Shown piece by piece: positions 50,968 through 59,709 of a stretch of DNA of 64,000 bases. Both the position numbers and the translations under genes were made by a program. Source of the stretch: PHAA01 sp964494735 (lineage in GTDB: Bacteria; Bacillota; Syntrophomonadia; Syntrophomonadales; Syntrophomonadaceae); NCBI GenBank assembly GCA_964494735.1, contig CAZBSD010000006.1, positions 1 to 64,000 of the forward strand, given 5' to 3'. Each line of letters starts with the position of its first letter. Within the stretch, counting starts at the first letter, position 1. Under the pieces are notes generated by a model that searched no databases, was not told the origin of the DNA, and worked only from the letters and a program-made list of their open reading frames with translations.

Positions 50968-52092
50968 TCAAACACATTCCACCCATAGATTGTTGCGGTG
51001 TATGACCTCATCATAGTCCTTTTCTCCCAAGATCTTCTCAATGTCGCTGGACCTTTTACCGGCGATCATTCTTATCTCCTCAGCCCCATAGTTGGCCATT
51101 CCTCGGGCTATCTCCCGACCATCGGCCCCTAAAACCGCTACCACTGTCCCTCGCCCGAAATCGCCCTCCACATCCACGATTCCGGAAGCCAAAAGACTCT
51201 TGCCCCTTTTCAGCAGGGCGTTGGCTGCCCCGGTATCGATTGTCACCGCCCCGTGTAAAACGGTTCCGAAAGCGATCCACTTCTTACGGGCCTGCAGTTT
51301 CTCTTCCCGGGGGATAAACAGCGTGCCCAGGCGCTCCCCGGCCAATATCCGCCGCAGCACATTCCTTTCGGTGCTGTTGGCGATCACCATGGGGATACCT
51401 GAAGCCATACAGACCTTGGCCCCTTTGAGTTTGGTAAGCATTCCCCCGCTGGAGAAAGCAATGCCGCGGTTGGTGGAATTGCCCTCCATCTCAGCGGTTA
51501 TCTCATATACTTCATTAACCAGCTGGGCCAGATCATCGACGCGGGGATCATGGTCGTAGAAACCATCCACATCGGACAGTATAATAAGCAGGTCGGCGTT
51601 GACGATAGTAGCTATCAAGCTGGACAACATATCGTTGTCACCGAATTTGATTTCTTCCACCACCACCGTATCGTTCTCATTGATGATGGGGATGACGTCC
51701 ATGCCCAGGATGGCCAGCAGGGTATTGGTGGCGTTGAGATAGCGCATCCGCTCATCCAGATCCTCCCGGGTCAACAAGACTTGGGCTACTGTTTTGCCGT
51801 ATTCAGCAAAAAACTTCTCATACATATGGAGCAGAGCACCCTGCCCTATGGCAGCCAGGGCCTGCTTTTCCGGCAAGGTGCGGGGAACCTGCTTGAGGCC
51901 CATGCGGTTGGCCCCGGTGCCTATGGCCCCTGAACTAACCAGCAAGACCTCTATGTCCTGATTATGTATATCGGCCAGCTCCCGTACCAGGCGTTCCATC
52001 CGGCCCAGGTTCAATTGCCCGTTGGCATGGGTTAAAGTGCTGGTGCCGACCTTAACCACAATCCGGCCGCAATCCTTCAGCCTCTCCCGCAT
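50968..52092 (-). CDS. proB: glutamate 5-kinase
   Basis: First enzyme of proline synthesis. The amino-acid kinase domain has IVVKVGTSTLTHANGQL, LVSSGAIGTGANRMG, PIINENDTV and FGDNDMLSSLIATIV. A C-terminal PUA domain (about residues 275-360) ends the protein. I use ATG 52092 (374 aa); GTG 52095 has slightly better spacing to AAGGAG (52104-52109). It lies 48 bp after obg and before proA. Confidence 0.96.
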   Translation of the reverse strand: MRERLKDCGRIVVKVGTSTLTHANGQLNLGRMERLVRELADIHNQDIEVLLVSSGAIGTGANRMGLKQVPRTLPEKQALAAIGQGALLHMYEKFFAEYGKTVAQVLLTREDLDERMRYLNATNTLLAILGMDVIPIINENDTVVVEEIKFGDNDMLSSLIATIVNADLLIILSDVDGFYDHDPRVDDLAQLVNEVYEITAEMEGNSTNRGIAFSSGGMLTKLKGAKVCMASGIPMVIANSTERNVLRRILAGERLGTLFIPREEKLQARKKWIAFGTVLHGAVTIDTGAANALLKRGKSLLASGIVDVEGDFGRGTVVAVLGADGREIARGMANYGAEEIRMIAGKRSSDIEKILGEKDYDEVIHRNNLWVECV

Positions 52093-52140
52093 CACAACCA
52101 CTACTCCTTCTCCCCCGGATATGCCACTACCGGTACAGTT

Positions 52141-53400
52141 TTATTCGCTGTAATCGAACTCCATATCTTTTATCCGGACCATATCTCCAGCCTTGATCCC
52201 TTTCTCTTTGAGAGCATCGTCGAGACCCATCCGGGCCGTAGTCCGCTGGAACCTCTGCAGGGACTCGTCCTGGGAAAAGTTGGTCATGGTCACCAGGTTC
52301 TCGATGCGTTTGCCGGATACCTGGTAAACACCATTGATGATTTCGATCTGAAAGGGCTCCTCGTCTTCAAAACGTCGAATTACCCTGGCTACGCCGATGT
52401 GTTCATCCGCCGGGATGCTCTGCAGGATCTGGTAGGTCTTTTCTATCAGTTCACTCACCCCCTGGCCGGTAACCGCCGATATCCCATAGACTCTGTCGCC
52501 GTATTCCTGCCGCAGCAGCTGCAGGTTGGGCTCCGCTTCCGGCAGGTCCATCTTGTTGGCTGCTATCAGATAAGGCCGGTTGAGCAGTTCCGGGTTATAA
52601 AATTCCAGTTCATTGCGCAGGGTGATGTAGTCATCCAGTACCTGGCGGCCATCCACCTGGGCTGTATCCAGGATGTAGAGGAGCATTCGGTTCCTTTCGA
52701 TATGACGCAGGAAATCATGTCCCAACCCGGTCCCCTCGTGGGCTCCCTCGATCAATCCTGGTATATCAGCAATCACGAAGGTCTCTTTATCGCGGGTCAT
52801 GACCACACCCAGATTGGGTACCAGGGTGGTAAACGGGTAATCAGCAATCTTGGGCCGGGCGGCCGATACCCGGGAGATAAAAGTCGATTTGCCGGCGTTG
52901 GGAAAGCCCACCAGGCCCACATCGGCCAACAGCTTTAATTCCAGGCGTATCCATTTCTCTTCGCCCGGTTCGCCGTTCTCGGCCATGGAAGGAGCTTTGT
53001 GGACCGCGGTGGCGAAACGGCTGTTACCGCGCCCCCCCCTTCCCCCGCGAGCGATTATGGCTTCCTGGCCGGCGCTGGTCAGATCAGCCAGCGCTTCACC
53101 ACTGTCATCATCTATTATGAGGGTACCCACCGGAACCTTTACCACCAGGTCTTCGCCCCAGGCCCCATGTTGGTTCTTCCCCATCCCATGCACCCCGCGT
53201 TCGGCCTTGAAATGCTTGCGGTATTGGAAATCCATTAAGGTACCCATACCTTCATCGGCTATGAATACTATGTTCCCGCCGCGCCCTCCGTCTCCGCCGT
53301 ACGGCCCGCCCATGGGAACATATTTCTCGCGCCGGAAAGCGACACAGCCATTGCCGCCGTCTCCGCCTTTCACAAATATCTTGGCATGATCAATGAACAC
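52141..53400 (-). CDS. obg: GTPase Obg/CgtA
   Basis: 419-aa essential ribosome-associated GTPase linked to stress and sporulation. The glycine-rich Obg fold (1-158; KGGDGGNGCVAFRREKYVP) is followed by a G domain (G1 GFPNAGKSTFISRV, G3 DIPGLIEGAHEG, G4 ANKMD) and a C-terminal OCT domain (about 345-419). It lies 6 bp after the spo0B-like gene, the same pairing as spo0B-obg in Bacillus. Confidence 0.97.
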   Translation of the reverse strand: MFIDHAKIFVKGGDGGNGCVAFRREKYVPMGGPYGGDGGRGGNIVFIADEGMGTLMDFQYRKHFKAERGVHGMGKNQHGAWGEDLVVKVPVGTLIIDDDSGEALADLTSAGQEAIIARGGRGGRGNSRFATAVHKAPSMAENGEPGEEKWIRLELKLLADVGLVGFPNAGKSTFISRVSAARPKIADYPFTTLVPNLGVVMTRDKETFVIADIPGLIEGAHEGTGLGHDFLRHIERNRMLLYILDTAQVDGRQVLDDYITLRNELEFYNPELLNRPYLIAANKMDLPEAEPNLQLLRQEYGDRVYGISAVTGQGVSELIEKTYQILQSIPADEHIGVARVIRRFEDEEPFQIEIINGVYQVSGKRIENLVTMTNFSQDESLQRFQRTTARMGLDDALKEKGIKAGDMVRIKDMEFDYSE

Positions 53401-53406
53401 CCGTTA

Positions 53407-53859
53407 TCACTCCTTATCGATCCGGAACACCCTGGTCGCATCTCCATCATCCCAGCCGCTGTAGAGCATATCGATGCCGGCGGCTTCCTCATAAATGGAA
53501 AGATACACTATCTGATCTTCCTCCCCATGGTCCATCTCCCGTTGGAGGAGTTGCAAACTTCTGCCCGGTTCACCATTTGCTCTTAATAATTCCCATGATA
53601 CCAGGTCAATATCCTCCAACCTCAGGGTGATGCCCTGATCGCAGGCTTTCAGCATTTGATCGTAAAAATACAGGCAGGCCGGTGCGGGCAAGGATGTAAA
53701 GATTATTCTTTCCGCATCCAGGCCTTCCACCAGGGATTGCAGGTATTCCTGCACCCGCTGTGGCTGTCCCATCTGCAAATATCCGCCGATAACCTGCAGA
53801 TGATTGGCAAAATCATGTCTCATCCTGCGCAGCAGGCTGACCATAAACTCCGCATCCAT
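53407..53859 (-). CDS. Spo0B-like histidine phosphotransferase domain protein
   Basis: 150-aa protein with the helical-hairpin motif RRMRHDFANHLQVIGGYLQM, whose H matches the phospho-acceptor of Spo0B and sensor kinases of that type. A short, poorly conserved C-terminal domain follows. It starts at ATG 53859 (GGGGG upstream). The longer frame reaching 53928 runs through the rpmA terminator and is unlikely. Position directly before obg supports a sporulation phosphorelay role. It is shorter than B. subtilis Spo0B, and partners are unknown. Confidence 0.8.
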   Translation of the reverse strand: MDAEFMVSLLRRMRHDFANHLQVIGGYLQMGQPQRVQEYLQSLVEGLDAERIIFTSLPAPACLYFYDQMLKACDQGITLRLEDIDLVSWELLRANGEPGRSLQLLQREMDHGEEDQIVYLSIYEEAAGIDMLYSGWDDGDATRVFRIDKE

Positions 53860-53892
53860 ACCTAATGCCCCCACATCATCCCTAATAATAGC

Positions 53893-53919
53893 AAAAACCC
53901 CTGGAAGATTCCAGGGGTT
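53893..53919 (-). terminator. rho-independent terminator of rplU-rpmA
   Basis: On the minus strand ACCCCTGG-AATCTT-CCAGGGGT is followed by TTTTTGC. It ends the ribosomal operon about 25 nt after the rpmA stop, before the spo0B-like gene. Confidence 0.88.
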
Positions 53920-53943
53920 GGCCTTCATGCTGACAGCGCCGGT

Positions 53944-54216
53944 CTAGACGGTTGCGCTCTCCTCCACCGGGTAAACACTCACCTGCTTTTTGGTCTTGCC
54001 CTTGCGCTCGAATTTGACCCGGCCATCAACCGTACAAAAGAGGGTATCATCGCCGCCAACCATCACGTTTTGACCGGGATGGATCTTGGTCCCTCTCTGC
54101 CGCACCAATATATTGCCAGCTCTTACAAACTGGCCATCGCCCCGTTTGACGCCCAGGCGTTTGGATTCGCTGTCTCTGCCATTCCTACTGCTGCCAACAC
54201 CCTTTTTATGTGCCAT
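53944..54216 (-). CDS. rpmA: ribosomal protein bL27
   Basis: 90-aa 50S protein whose N-terminus reaches the peptidyl-transferase centre. It begins directly MAHKKGVGSSRNGRDSESK. There is no MLKLxLQFFA-type N-terminal extension of the sort cleaved by the Prp protease in most Firmicutes, and no prp (ysxB) gene lies in the 62-bp gap to rplU. The rest (GVKRGDGQFVRAGNILVRQ, GRVKFERKGK) is standard. Confidence 0.97.
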   Translation of the reverse strand: MAHKKGVGSSRNGRDSESKRLGVKRGDGQFVRAGNILVRQRGTKIHPGQNVMVGGDDTLFCTVDGRVKFERKGKTKKQVSVYPVEESATV

Positions 54217-54278
54217 ATAATAACCTCCCAGTATAAGCTATATGCTCAGCTGTTAATTACAAAATTGCTGCTGGTTCT

Positions 54279-54590
54279 TTAACCTTCGATCTTTTCCACC
54301 TTGATCTTGGTGAAAGCCTGGCGATGACCTTGTTTGCGGCGATAGTTCTTGCGCTTCTTGTACTTGTAGACGACTATCTTCTTGCTGCGGCCCTGCTCGA
54401 TCACTTCGGCCGTCACTTTGGCCCCCGCCACCAGCGGGGAACCGACCTTGAGGCCGTTACCATCGCTGAGGATGAGTACCTCATCCAGGGTCACCTTATC
54501 GCCCGCCTCGCCGGCTAGTTTCTCAACCTTCAGGATATCCCCTTCATTAACCTTATACTGTTTTCCACCGGTTTGAATCACTGCGTACAT
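54279..54590 (-). CDS. rplU: ribosomal protein bL21
   Basis: 103-aa 50S protein: MYAVIQTGGKQYKVNEGDIL at the N-terminus and YKKRKNYRRKQGHRQAFTKI near the C-terminus. ATG 54590 follows GGAGGTG at five nt. A longer upstream frame covers the leader and is rejected. It is first in the rplU-rpmA operon, with a predicted promoter at 54690-54718 and a structured leader. Confidence 0.97.
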   Translation of the reverse strand: MYAVIQTGGKQYKVNEGDILKVEKLAGEAGDKVTLDEVLILSDGNGLKVGSPLVAGAKVTAEVIEQGRSKKIVVYKYKKRKNYRRKQGHRQAFTKIKVEKIEG

Positions 54591-54689
54591 CAATACACCT
54601 CCACATTTCTTAGACTCGCCGGTTCCAGGCAGGCTGGAAGCCATTTGCGGCCTGAACCGAGCGGTTGCAAAAACGTGCAACCATTTATT
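54591..54689 (-). promoter_or_regulatory. structured rplU leader (candidate L21 autoregulatory leader)
   Basis: On the minus strand a hairpin GGTTGCA-CGTTTT-TGCAACC lies shortly after the predicted transcription start. It is followed by a second GC-rich inverted region (GGCAGGCTGGAAG/CTTCCAGCCTGCC-like pairing) and the rplU SD. Its place and size fit the L21 ribosomal leaders known in Firmicutes. A match to that motif is not tested. Confidence 0.4.
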
Positions 54690-54718
54690 AGGCTAACACA
54701 TCCAGGTATCCGAGTCAA
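54690..54718 (-). promoter_or_regulatory. promoter of rplU-rpmA
   Basis: On the minus strand TTGACT (plus 54713-54718) and TAGCCT (plus 54690-54695) are spaced 17 nt apart. The -10 is weak (three of six). Confidence 0.5.
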
Positions 54719-54787
54719 GGTCAATGCCAGCCCACTGTCGTTCGGCAGCGGTAATGTCATGGTATAACTCATCAGGTTAATGCCCGC

Positions 54788-56215
54788 CTACTGACCGGGA
54801 TAGATATTATATTGCGGGAGACCCAGGTTGTCGGCTGCCACCCATCTGATTTTCTTGCCGGTGGACTCCTCAATATAGTCCAGGTTTTTCTGGTCATTCA
54901 TTATGAACTCCAGCAGATGGGGATGGATTTCGCACACTATCTGGCTGCTCTCCAGATGACCAAGGTTGACCAGCTTGCGTTTGACCTGGCCGGCCAGGGA
55001 CATGATATTGATGATGTGTCCGCGGCCCTGACAATAAGGACATTCTTCATTATATATCTGGTCCAGCCCATAGCGTGATTTCTTGCGGGTCATCTCCAGC
55101 AAACCCAGTCCAGTCATGCCGATTATGCGGGTGTGGGCTTTGTCCTTATCCAATTCCCGGCCCAAGGCCGCGATCACTTCACCGCGGCTCCGTTCACACT
55201 TCATGTCTATGAAATCGATAAGTATGATCCCCCCGGTGCTGCGCAACCGCAGCTGCCGGGCTATTTCTCCCGCCGCCTCCAGGTTCAGCCGATGAACGGT
55301 ATCTTCAAAGTCACTTTTACCGGTGAATTTACCGCTGTTCACATCTATGACCGTCATCGCTTCGGTAGAGTCGAATATCAGGTATCCCCCGCTCTTGAGC
55401 CATACTTTGCGGCGCAGGGCTTTGCGCAGCTCCCTTTCCGCCCCGTATTTCTCAAAGAGGTCCCCCTCAGAATAGTGTATATTCAAACTCTTGTTACGCC
55501 CGTTATGATCCAACAAACGCTCGATCTGGTCTTTGAGTTTAAGATCGTTGATTATAACCCGTCTTAAATCGCCATCCAAATAATCACGTAAAGCTCGTTC
55601 CAAAACCCCCAGATCCTCATAGATCAAAGAGGGGGCCTTCATCTTATCATAGCGGGATTTGATCCCGGTCCAGACATCCAGCAGGCGGCGTAGTTCCGCC
55701 AACATCTCATTATCTTCGGCTTCCTGGCAGGCGGTGCGCAAAATTATCCCCACCCGCTCCGGCTTGTTCTTTTCCATCAAACGGCGCAGATGCTCACGCC
55801 GCTGGTCGGCTACAATCTTGCGGGAAATGGAGACCTCATTTTGATAAGGCAGCAAGACCAGGAAATGGCCGGGAATGGTTAGATCCCCGGTTATGCGGGC
55901 CCCTTTTTCAGCGAAGGCTTCCTTTTTGACCTGAACCATTACTTCCTGCCCGCTTTTCAAGGCCGTTTCGATGGAGGTCCCCCGGGTAGCCGCCAACCTG
56001 GTCACATCAGCCGCATGCAGGTAGGCGTTCTTGGCCATGCCAACATCCACAAAGGCACAGGCTAATCCCGGTAAAACGTCTTTGACCCGGCCCTTATATA
56101 TATTGCCCACACTCTCGTGCTGGTCTGACCAGAATACCTCGACCAGGCGGTCGTCTTCCAGTATCGCCACCCTCGTTTCCCACGGATACTGTTCGGCGAT
56201 AAGATCTCTAACCAA
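54788..56215 (-). CDS. rng: ribonuclease G/E family endoribonuclease
   Basis: 475-aa RNase E/G catalytic core. The N-terminal S1 domain (HESVGNIYKGRVKDVLPGL, FVDVGMAKNAYLHAADV) is followed by the DNase I-like catalytic part (TVIDVNSGKFTGKSDFEDTV, IILIDFIDMKCERSRGEV) and the zinc-link CPYCQGRGHI. It processes rRNA and degrades mRNA. I start at TTG 56215, with AGAGGTG six nt upstream; GTG 56224 is possible. The longer frame overlaps the upstream gene. Confidence 0.93.
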   Translation of the reverse strand: MVRDLIAEQYPWETRVAILEDDRLVEVFWSDQHESVGNIYKGRVKDVLPGLACAFVDVGMAKNAYLHAADVTRLAATRGTSIETALKSGQEVMVQVKKEAFAEKGARITGDLTIPGHFLVLLPYQNEVSISRKIVADQRREHLRRLMEKNKPERVGIILRTACQEAEDNEMLAELRRLLDVWTGIKSRYDKMKAPSLIYEDLGVLERALRDYLDGDLRRVIINDLKLKDQIERLLDHNGRNKSLNIHYSEGDLFEKYGAERELRKALRRKVWLKSGGYLIFDSTEAMTVIDVNSGKFTGKSDFEDTVHRLNLEAAGEIARQLRLRSTGGIILIDFIDMKCERSRGEVIAALGRELDKDKAHTRIIGMTGLGLLEMTRKKSRYGLDQIYNEECPYCQGRGHIINIMSLAGQVKRKLVNLGHLESSQIVCEIHPHLLEFIMNDQKNLDYIEESTGKKIRWVAADNLGLPQYNIYPGQ

Positions 56216-56256
56216 CCAAGACACCTCTCTCTGTTTGTGACCTATTACCCTTAAGG

Positions 56257-56925
56257 CTATACCAGCGGTGACAGCAACCGCCCGCTCCGTCTGATATAAT
56301 TGCCCCGCCGCCAAAAATCCGCTATAGACCCCCGATCGACGCCAAAACCGACCAGCATCTCGAGTATCTCATCGAATCTTATATTGAGCGGTTCATTGAC
56401 GCTAACCAGAGCTTCGATGATCGAGCCTCCATCTTCTGCCTGGACCGTAAGCGCAAAGAGACCGGAGCGCAGATCCTTATGAGCCAACTTGTTCTTGCCC
56501 CGGCTGGGAACCATGATCTCGGTCTTCGCCAATATCTCAGCGATAGCCGGCGCCGGGTCGGCACTGCCCTCTCGCAAACGGAACGCATAACGGCTGGCAT
56601 TGATGGAATTCATCAAGGCCGGTGTGTCAGCGGTTATAGCCTGACATGAGCTGATCTTAATCCCTGGCGGCAGCGACTGGTTCATCCGCATGGTGAAATC
56701 GGCCAGGTCCATCTCCGCCAATTCCAGGTCGAAATACTCTTTCTCCCCCCAGATACCCACCGGCAGGATTGTACCCATCGACAGGCGTATATGAGGATTG
56801 AAGCCTTCGCTCAGGTGGTAAGGGATGTGGGCCCGGCGCAGGGCGCGTTCCACCAGGTGCATCATATCCAGATTGGCCAGGAACCTATGGTCGGGGCCGA
56901 CCTCATATTCAACCCGCACTCGCAT
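56257..56925 (-). CDS. radical SAM-linked protein, DUF2344 (TIGR03936)
   Basis: 222-aa DUF2344 protein (VGPDHRFLANLDMMHLVERA, GFNPHIRLSMGTILPVGIWG). In many bacteria this domain is encoded next to, or fused to the C-terminus of, the radical SAM protein TIGR03960. Here it is a separate gene overlapping that partner by 17 bp. The biochemical role is unknown; linkage to rng and rplU suggests an RNA or ribosome connection (inference). Confidence 0.92.
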   Translation of the reverse strand: MRVRVEYEVGPDHRFLANLDMMHLVERALRRAHIPYHLSEGFNPHIRLSMGTILPVGIWGEKEYFDLELAEMDLADFTMRMNQSLPPGIKISSCQAITADTPALMNSINASRYAFRLREGSADPAPAIAEILAKTEIMVPSRGKNKLAHKDLRSGLFALTVQAEDGGSIIEALVSVNEPLNIRFDEILEMLVGFGVDRGSIADFWRRGNYIRRSGRLLSPLV

Positions 56926-58759
56926 CGGTTCCTGCCTCCTTTACGTCCAGTTTGACATCGAAGTCCATACAGATACCGCAATCCAGACACCCGGCTTGGC
57001 GGCAGTCGGGAGTCGCCAATGCCTCGTCAGCATTCTGGTCTTCCTGGCACAGGTAGCTTTTATATACCCCGGTATCGATGAAATCCCATGGCAACAGCTC
57101 TTCATAGGCTCGGGGACGGACATAAAAATCGGGATCGACGCCCCCCTCCCGGAACGCCTCAATCCATTTTTGGAAATCAAAGTGTTCGGACCAGCCATCG
57201 AATTGGCAGCCCTTCTGCCAGGCAATGTAAATGATCTCGCCCAGCCGGCGGTCTCCCCGGGCGATTACCCCTTCCAACATGCTGGTGCGGCTGTCATGAA
57301 AGCTGAGTTTGACATTTTTGATCTTGCGCCGGGTGAGATAACGACGTTTCTCTTCCAGTTCGGCTATCGAGTTCTGGCTGCGCCACTGAAATGGGGTATG
57401 AGCCTTGGGGACGAAGCAAGCCAGGCTGGCCCTTACCTCTATCGCCCGCCGTGAGCAGCGCTGGCCGATCTCCCTGACCCGTGTCAGCAATTCCAACAGC
57501 CCGTCCAGGTCGGCTTCCGTCTCGGTGGGCAATCCCAGCATGAAATACAGCTTGACCGAATTCCATCCCGAGCTGAACGCTGCCCCTACAGCCTTGAACA
57601 GCTCCTCATCGGTCACGTTCTTGTTGATCACATCCCGCAATCGCTGGGTGCCCGCTTCCGGTGCCAGGGTCAAGGTGGTTTTGCGCACCTTTTGCACTTC
57701 GTTGGCCACTTCAATGGAAAAGGCATCCACCCGGAGGGAAGGCAGGGAAATACCTATTCCCCGGTCTCCGTATGTCTGGACCAGATCCTTGACCAGGTTG
57801 GCAGCCCCTGAATAATCCAAGGTGCTCAAGGAAGCCAGCGATATCTCGTCGTAGCCGGTGTTATCCAGTTGGGCTTGGGCCTGGGTTTTCAGCACCGCCG
57901 CGCTCCGTTCCCGCACCGGCCGGTATACCGTTCCGGCATGGCAAAAACGGCAGGCCCGCTGACATCCTCGCATTACTTCCAGAACCGCCCGGTCATGAAC
58001 GATTTCCATATAAGGCACAATTGGTTTCTCCGGGTAATAACCATTGTCCAGATCACCTATCAGGCGTTTGCGGATCCGGGCGGGATAATCCGCCGACACC
58101 GGCACCATGCGTTCCAAGGCCCCGTCGAGCCGATAATCCACCACATATCCAGCCGGTACGTAGATTCCTTCAATGGCTGCCGCCCGTATTAACCTCTGTT
58201 TACGATCTAAACTGCGATTGTGCTGCAAGCAAGATAAGAACTCCAGCAGCACATCTTCCCCTTCCCCTATCAAAAAGGCATCGAAGAAATCGGCGAAGGG
58301 CTCCGGGTTGAAGGCAACCGGCCCGCCTCCTATAACCAGCGGATCCTCTTCCCGGCGCTGGCTGGCCCGGATAGGAATACCGGACAAGTCCAGCATATTC
58401 AAAACATTGGTGATGGACAGTTCATATTGCAGAGAAAAACCTACCACATCGAAAACTCGCAGGGGCTGAAAGGACTCCAGTGAATATAGCTCTATGTTTT
58501 CCTGCCGCATCAACTGCTCCATATCCGGCCAGGGCGCGAAAGCCCTCTCCATCAGGTGCGGACTCCTTTCATTCACCAGTCCATATAGTATCTTGCTGCC
58601 GATGTGGGCCATCCCGATCTCATACACATCCGGGAAAGCCAAAACCATTTTCAGCTGGCTTTGCTCCCAGTCTTTCATTATCGCATTGAGCTCCCCGCCC
58701 ACATAACGGATCGGTTTGGCCACCCGGGGTAATATATCTCGGAAGAGCTTGTCCTTCAT
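56909..58759 (-). CDS. B12-binding-type radical SAM protein (TIGR03960)
   Basis: 616-aa protein with an N-terminal cobalamin-binding-like Rossmann region (about residues 35-190, QLKMVLAFPDVYEIGMAHIG) and a radical SAM domain. The cluster motif is MRGCQRACRFCHAGTVYRP, and GLPTETEADLDGLLELL is also seen. A cysteine-rich C-terminal end (CRQAGCLDCGIC) could bind a second cluster. It is probably an RNA or protein modifying enzyme, but no substrate is known to me. It overlaps its DUF2344 partner. Confidence 0.92.
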   Translation of the reverse strand: MKDKLFRDILPRVAKPIRYVGGELNAIMKDWEQSQLKMVLAFPDVYEIGMAHIGSKILYGLVNERSPHLMERAFAPWPDMEQLMRQENIELYSLESFQPLRVFDVVGFSLQYELSITNVLNMLDLSGIPIRASQRREEDPLVIGGGPVAFNPEPFADFFDAFLIGEGEDVLLEFLSCLQHNRSLDRKQRLIRAAAIEGIYVPAGYVVDYRLDGALERMVPVSADYPARIRKRLIGDLDNGYYPEKPIVPYMEIVHDRAVLEVMRGCQRACRFCHAGTVYRPVRERSAAVLKTQAQAQLDNTGYDEISLASLSTLDYSGAANLVKDLVQTYGDRGIGISLPSLRVDAFSIEVANEVQKVRKTTLTLAPEAGTQRLRDVINKNVTDEELFKAVGAAFSSGWNSVKLYFMLGLPTETEADLDGLLELLTRVREIGQRCSRRAIEVRASLACFVPKAHTPFQWRSQNSIAELEEKRRYLTRRKIKNVKLSFHDSRTSMLEGVIARGDRRLGEIIYIAWQKGCQFDGWSEHFDFQKWIEAFREGGVDPDFYVRPRAYEELLPWDFIDTGVYKSYLCQEDQNADEALATPDCRQAGCLDCGICMDFDVKLDVKEAGTDASAG

Positions 58760-58846
58760 AAATTGCCTCCGTCGGAAATTTAATCTTTATTATCTTATCA
58801 TAAAACCTGGTCCGAAATTCAATCGTACCGGCCAGCGGCTCATGAT

Positions 58847-59707
58847 TTAACAATCCCGCAGCCGGGCCTTGGGCCCCTTATCCAGGAAACACTCGATCAA
58901 TTCGGCTTCCGATCGCATCCCGACCACATTATCACTATCATCCATGGCCAGTACGATCATGTAGAAATTAGGACGGGCCGATTCCAGAATCACCTTGAGC
59001 AGAGTGTCCTGCCGGCTTATCATCTGCTGGGCCGGTAACAGGCCATGTTTGGATAGCTCTCCCTTCTTGTTCACCAGATAGCGCATGAAGGCGTAGGCCA
59101 GCAATTTGCCCTCTCGGTGGGCTGCCCATAGCAGCAGTATCCCGACGACTATGAAATTCACACCGCCGTGGAAGTAATAAAGCTGGTAGCCGCCCCAGCC
59201 GATGATGCCCAGGGCGATGATCTTGCCTATGGCTGCGGTACGGGAAGTAGCCCGTTTATAACCGATGAACTTGGACAACACCGCCCGTAGGATATGACCG
59301 CCGTCCATGGGCAGACCCGGGCACAGATTGAAGAGGGCGAGATAAAGGTTGATGTTGATGAACATAGGCAAATAGGCTGAAGTTATTTGATCCTGCAGAA
59401 AATAAAAAATCCCCGCCATGGATAGACTGGCCGCCGGTCCGGCCATAGCCACGTATATGTCCTGATCCGGTTCCAAACCGGTAAAGTCCTCCATTTTAGC
59501 CTGACCGCCGAACGGCAGCAGGTCGACTTCGGCCACCCGCACCCCCAGTAAACGGGCCATCATGACATGGGCGATCTCATGGATGAGAACCGCTCCAAAA
59601 ATGAGCAGTATCTCAACCGCCAATCCCACATAAATGTATATGGCGCTCAACAGCAGGACCAACAGGTTTACCCGGATACGGATCCCGCCGATCTTACCTA
59701 TCAGCAT
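58847..59707 (-). CDS. spoIVFB: SpoIVFB-like site-2 protease (M50)
   Basis: 286-aa intramembrane metalloprotease. The zinc motif HEIAH is in VLIHEIAHVMMARLLGV (about residue 45), and the second ligand is in NLCPGLPMDGGHILRAVLS. About six TM helices are followed by a C-terminal CBS domain (VILESARPNFYMIVLAMDD), as in B. subtilis SpoIVFB, which activates pro-sigma-K. It lies 2 bp after the SpoIVFA-like gene. Confidence 0.9.
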   Translation of the reverse strand: MLIGKIGGIRIRVNLLVLLLSAIYIYVGLAVEILLIFGAVLIHEIAHVMMARLLGVRVAEVDLLPFGGQAKMEDFTGLEPDQDIYVAMAGPAASLSMAGIFYFLQDQITSAYLPMFININLYLALFNLCPGLPMDGGHILRAVLSKFIGYKRATSRTAAIGKIIALGIIGWGGYQLYYFHGGVNFIVVGILLLWAAHREGKLLAYAFMRYLVNKKGELSKHGLLPAQQMISRQDTLLKVILESARPNFYMIVLAMDDSDNVVGMRSEAELIECFLDKGPKARLRDC

Positions 59708-59709
59708 AA

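Noticed and set aside
53860..53928. N-terminal extension of the spo0B-like gene to 53928
   Set aside because: It would translate through the rpmA terminator hairpin at 53893-53919.
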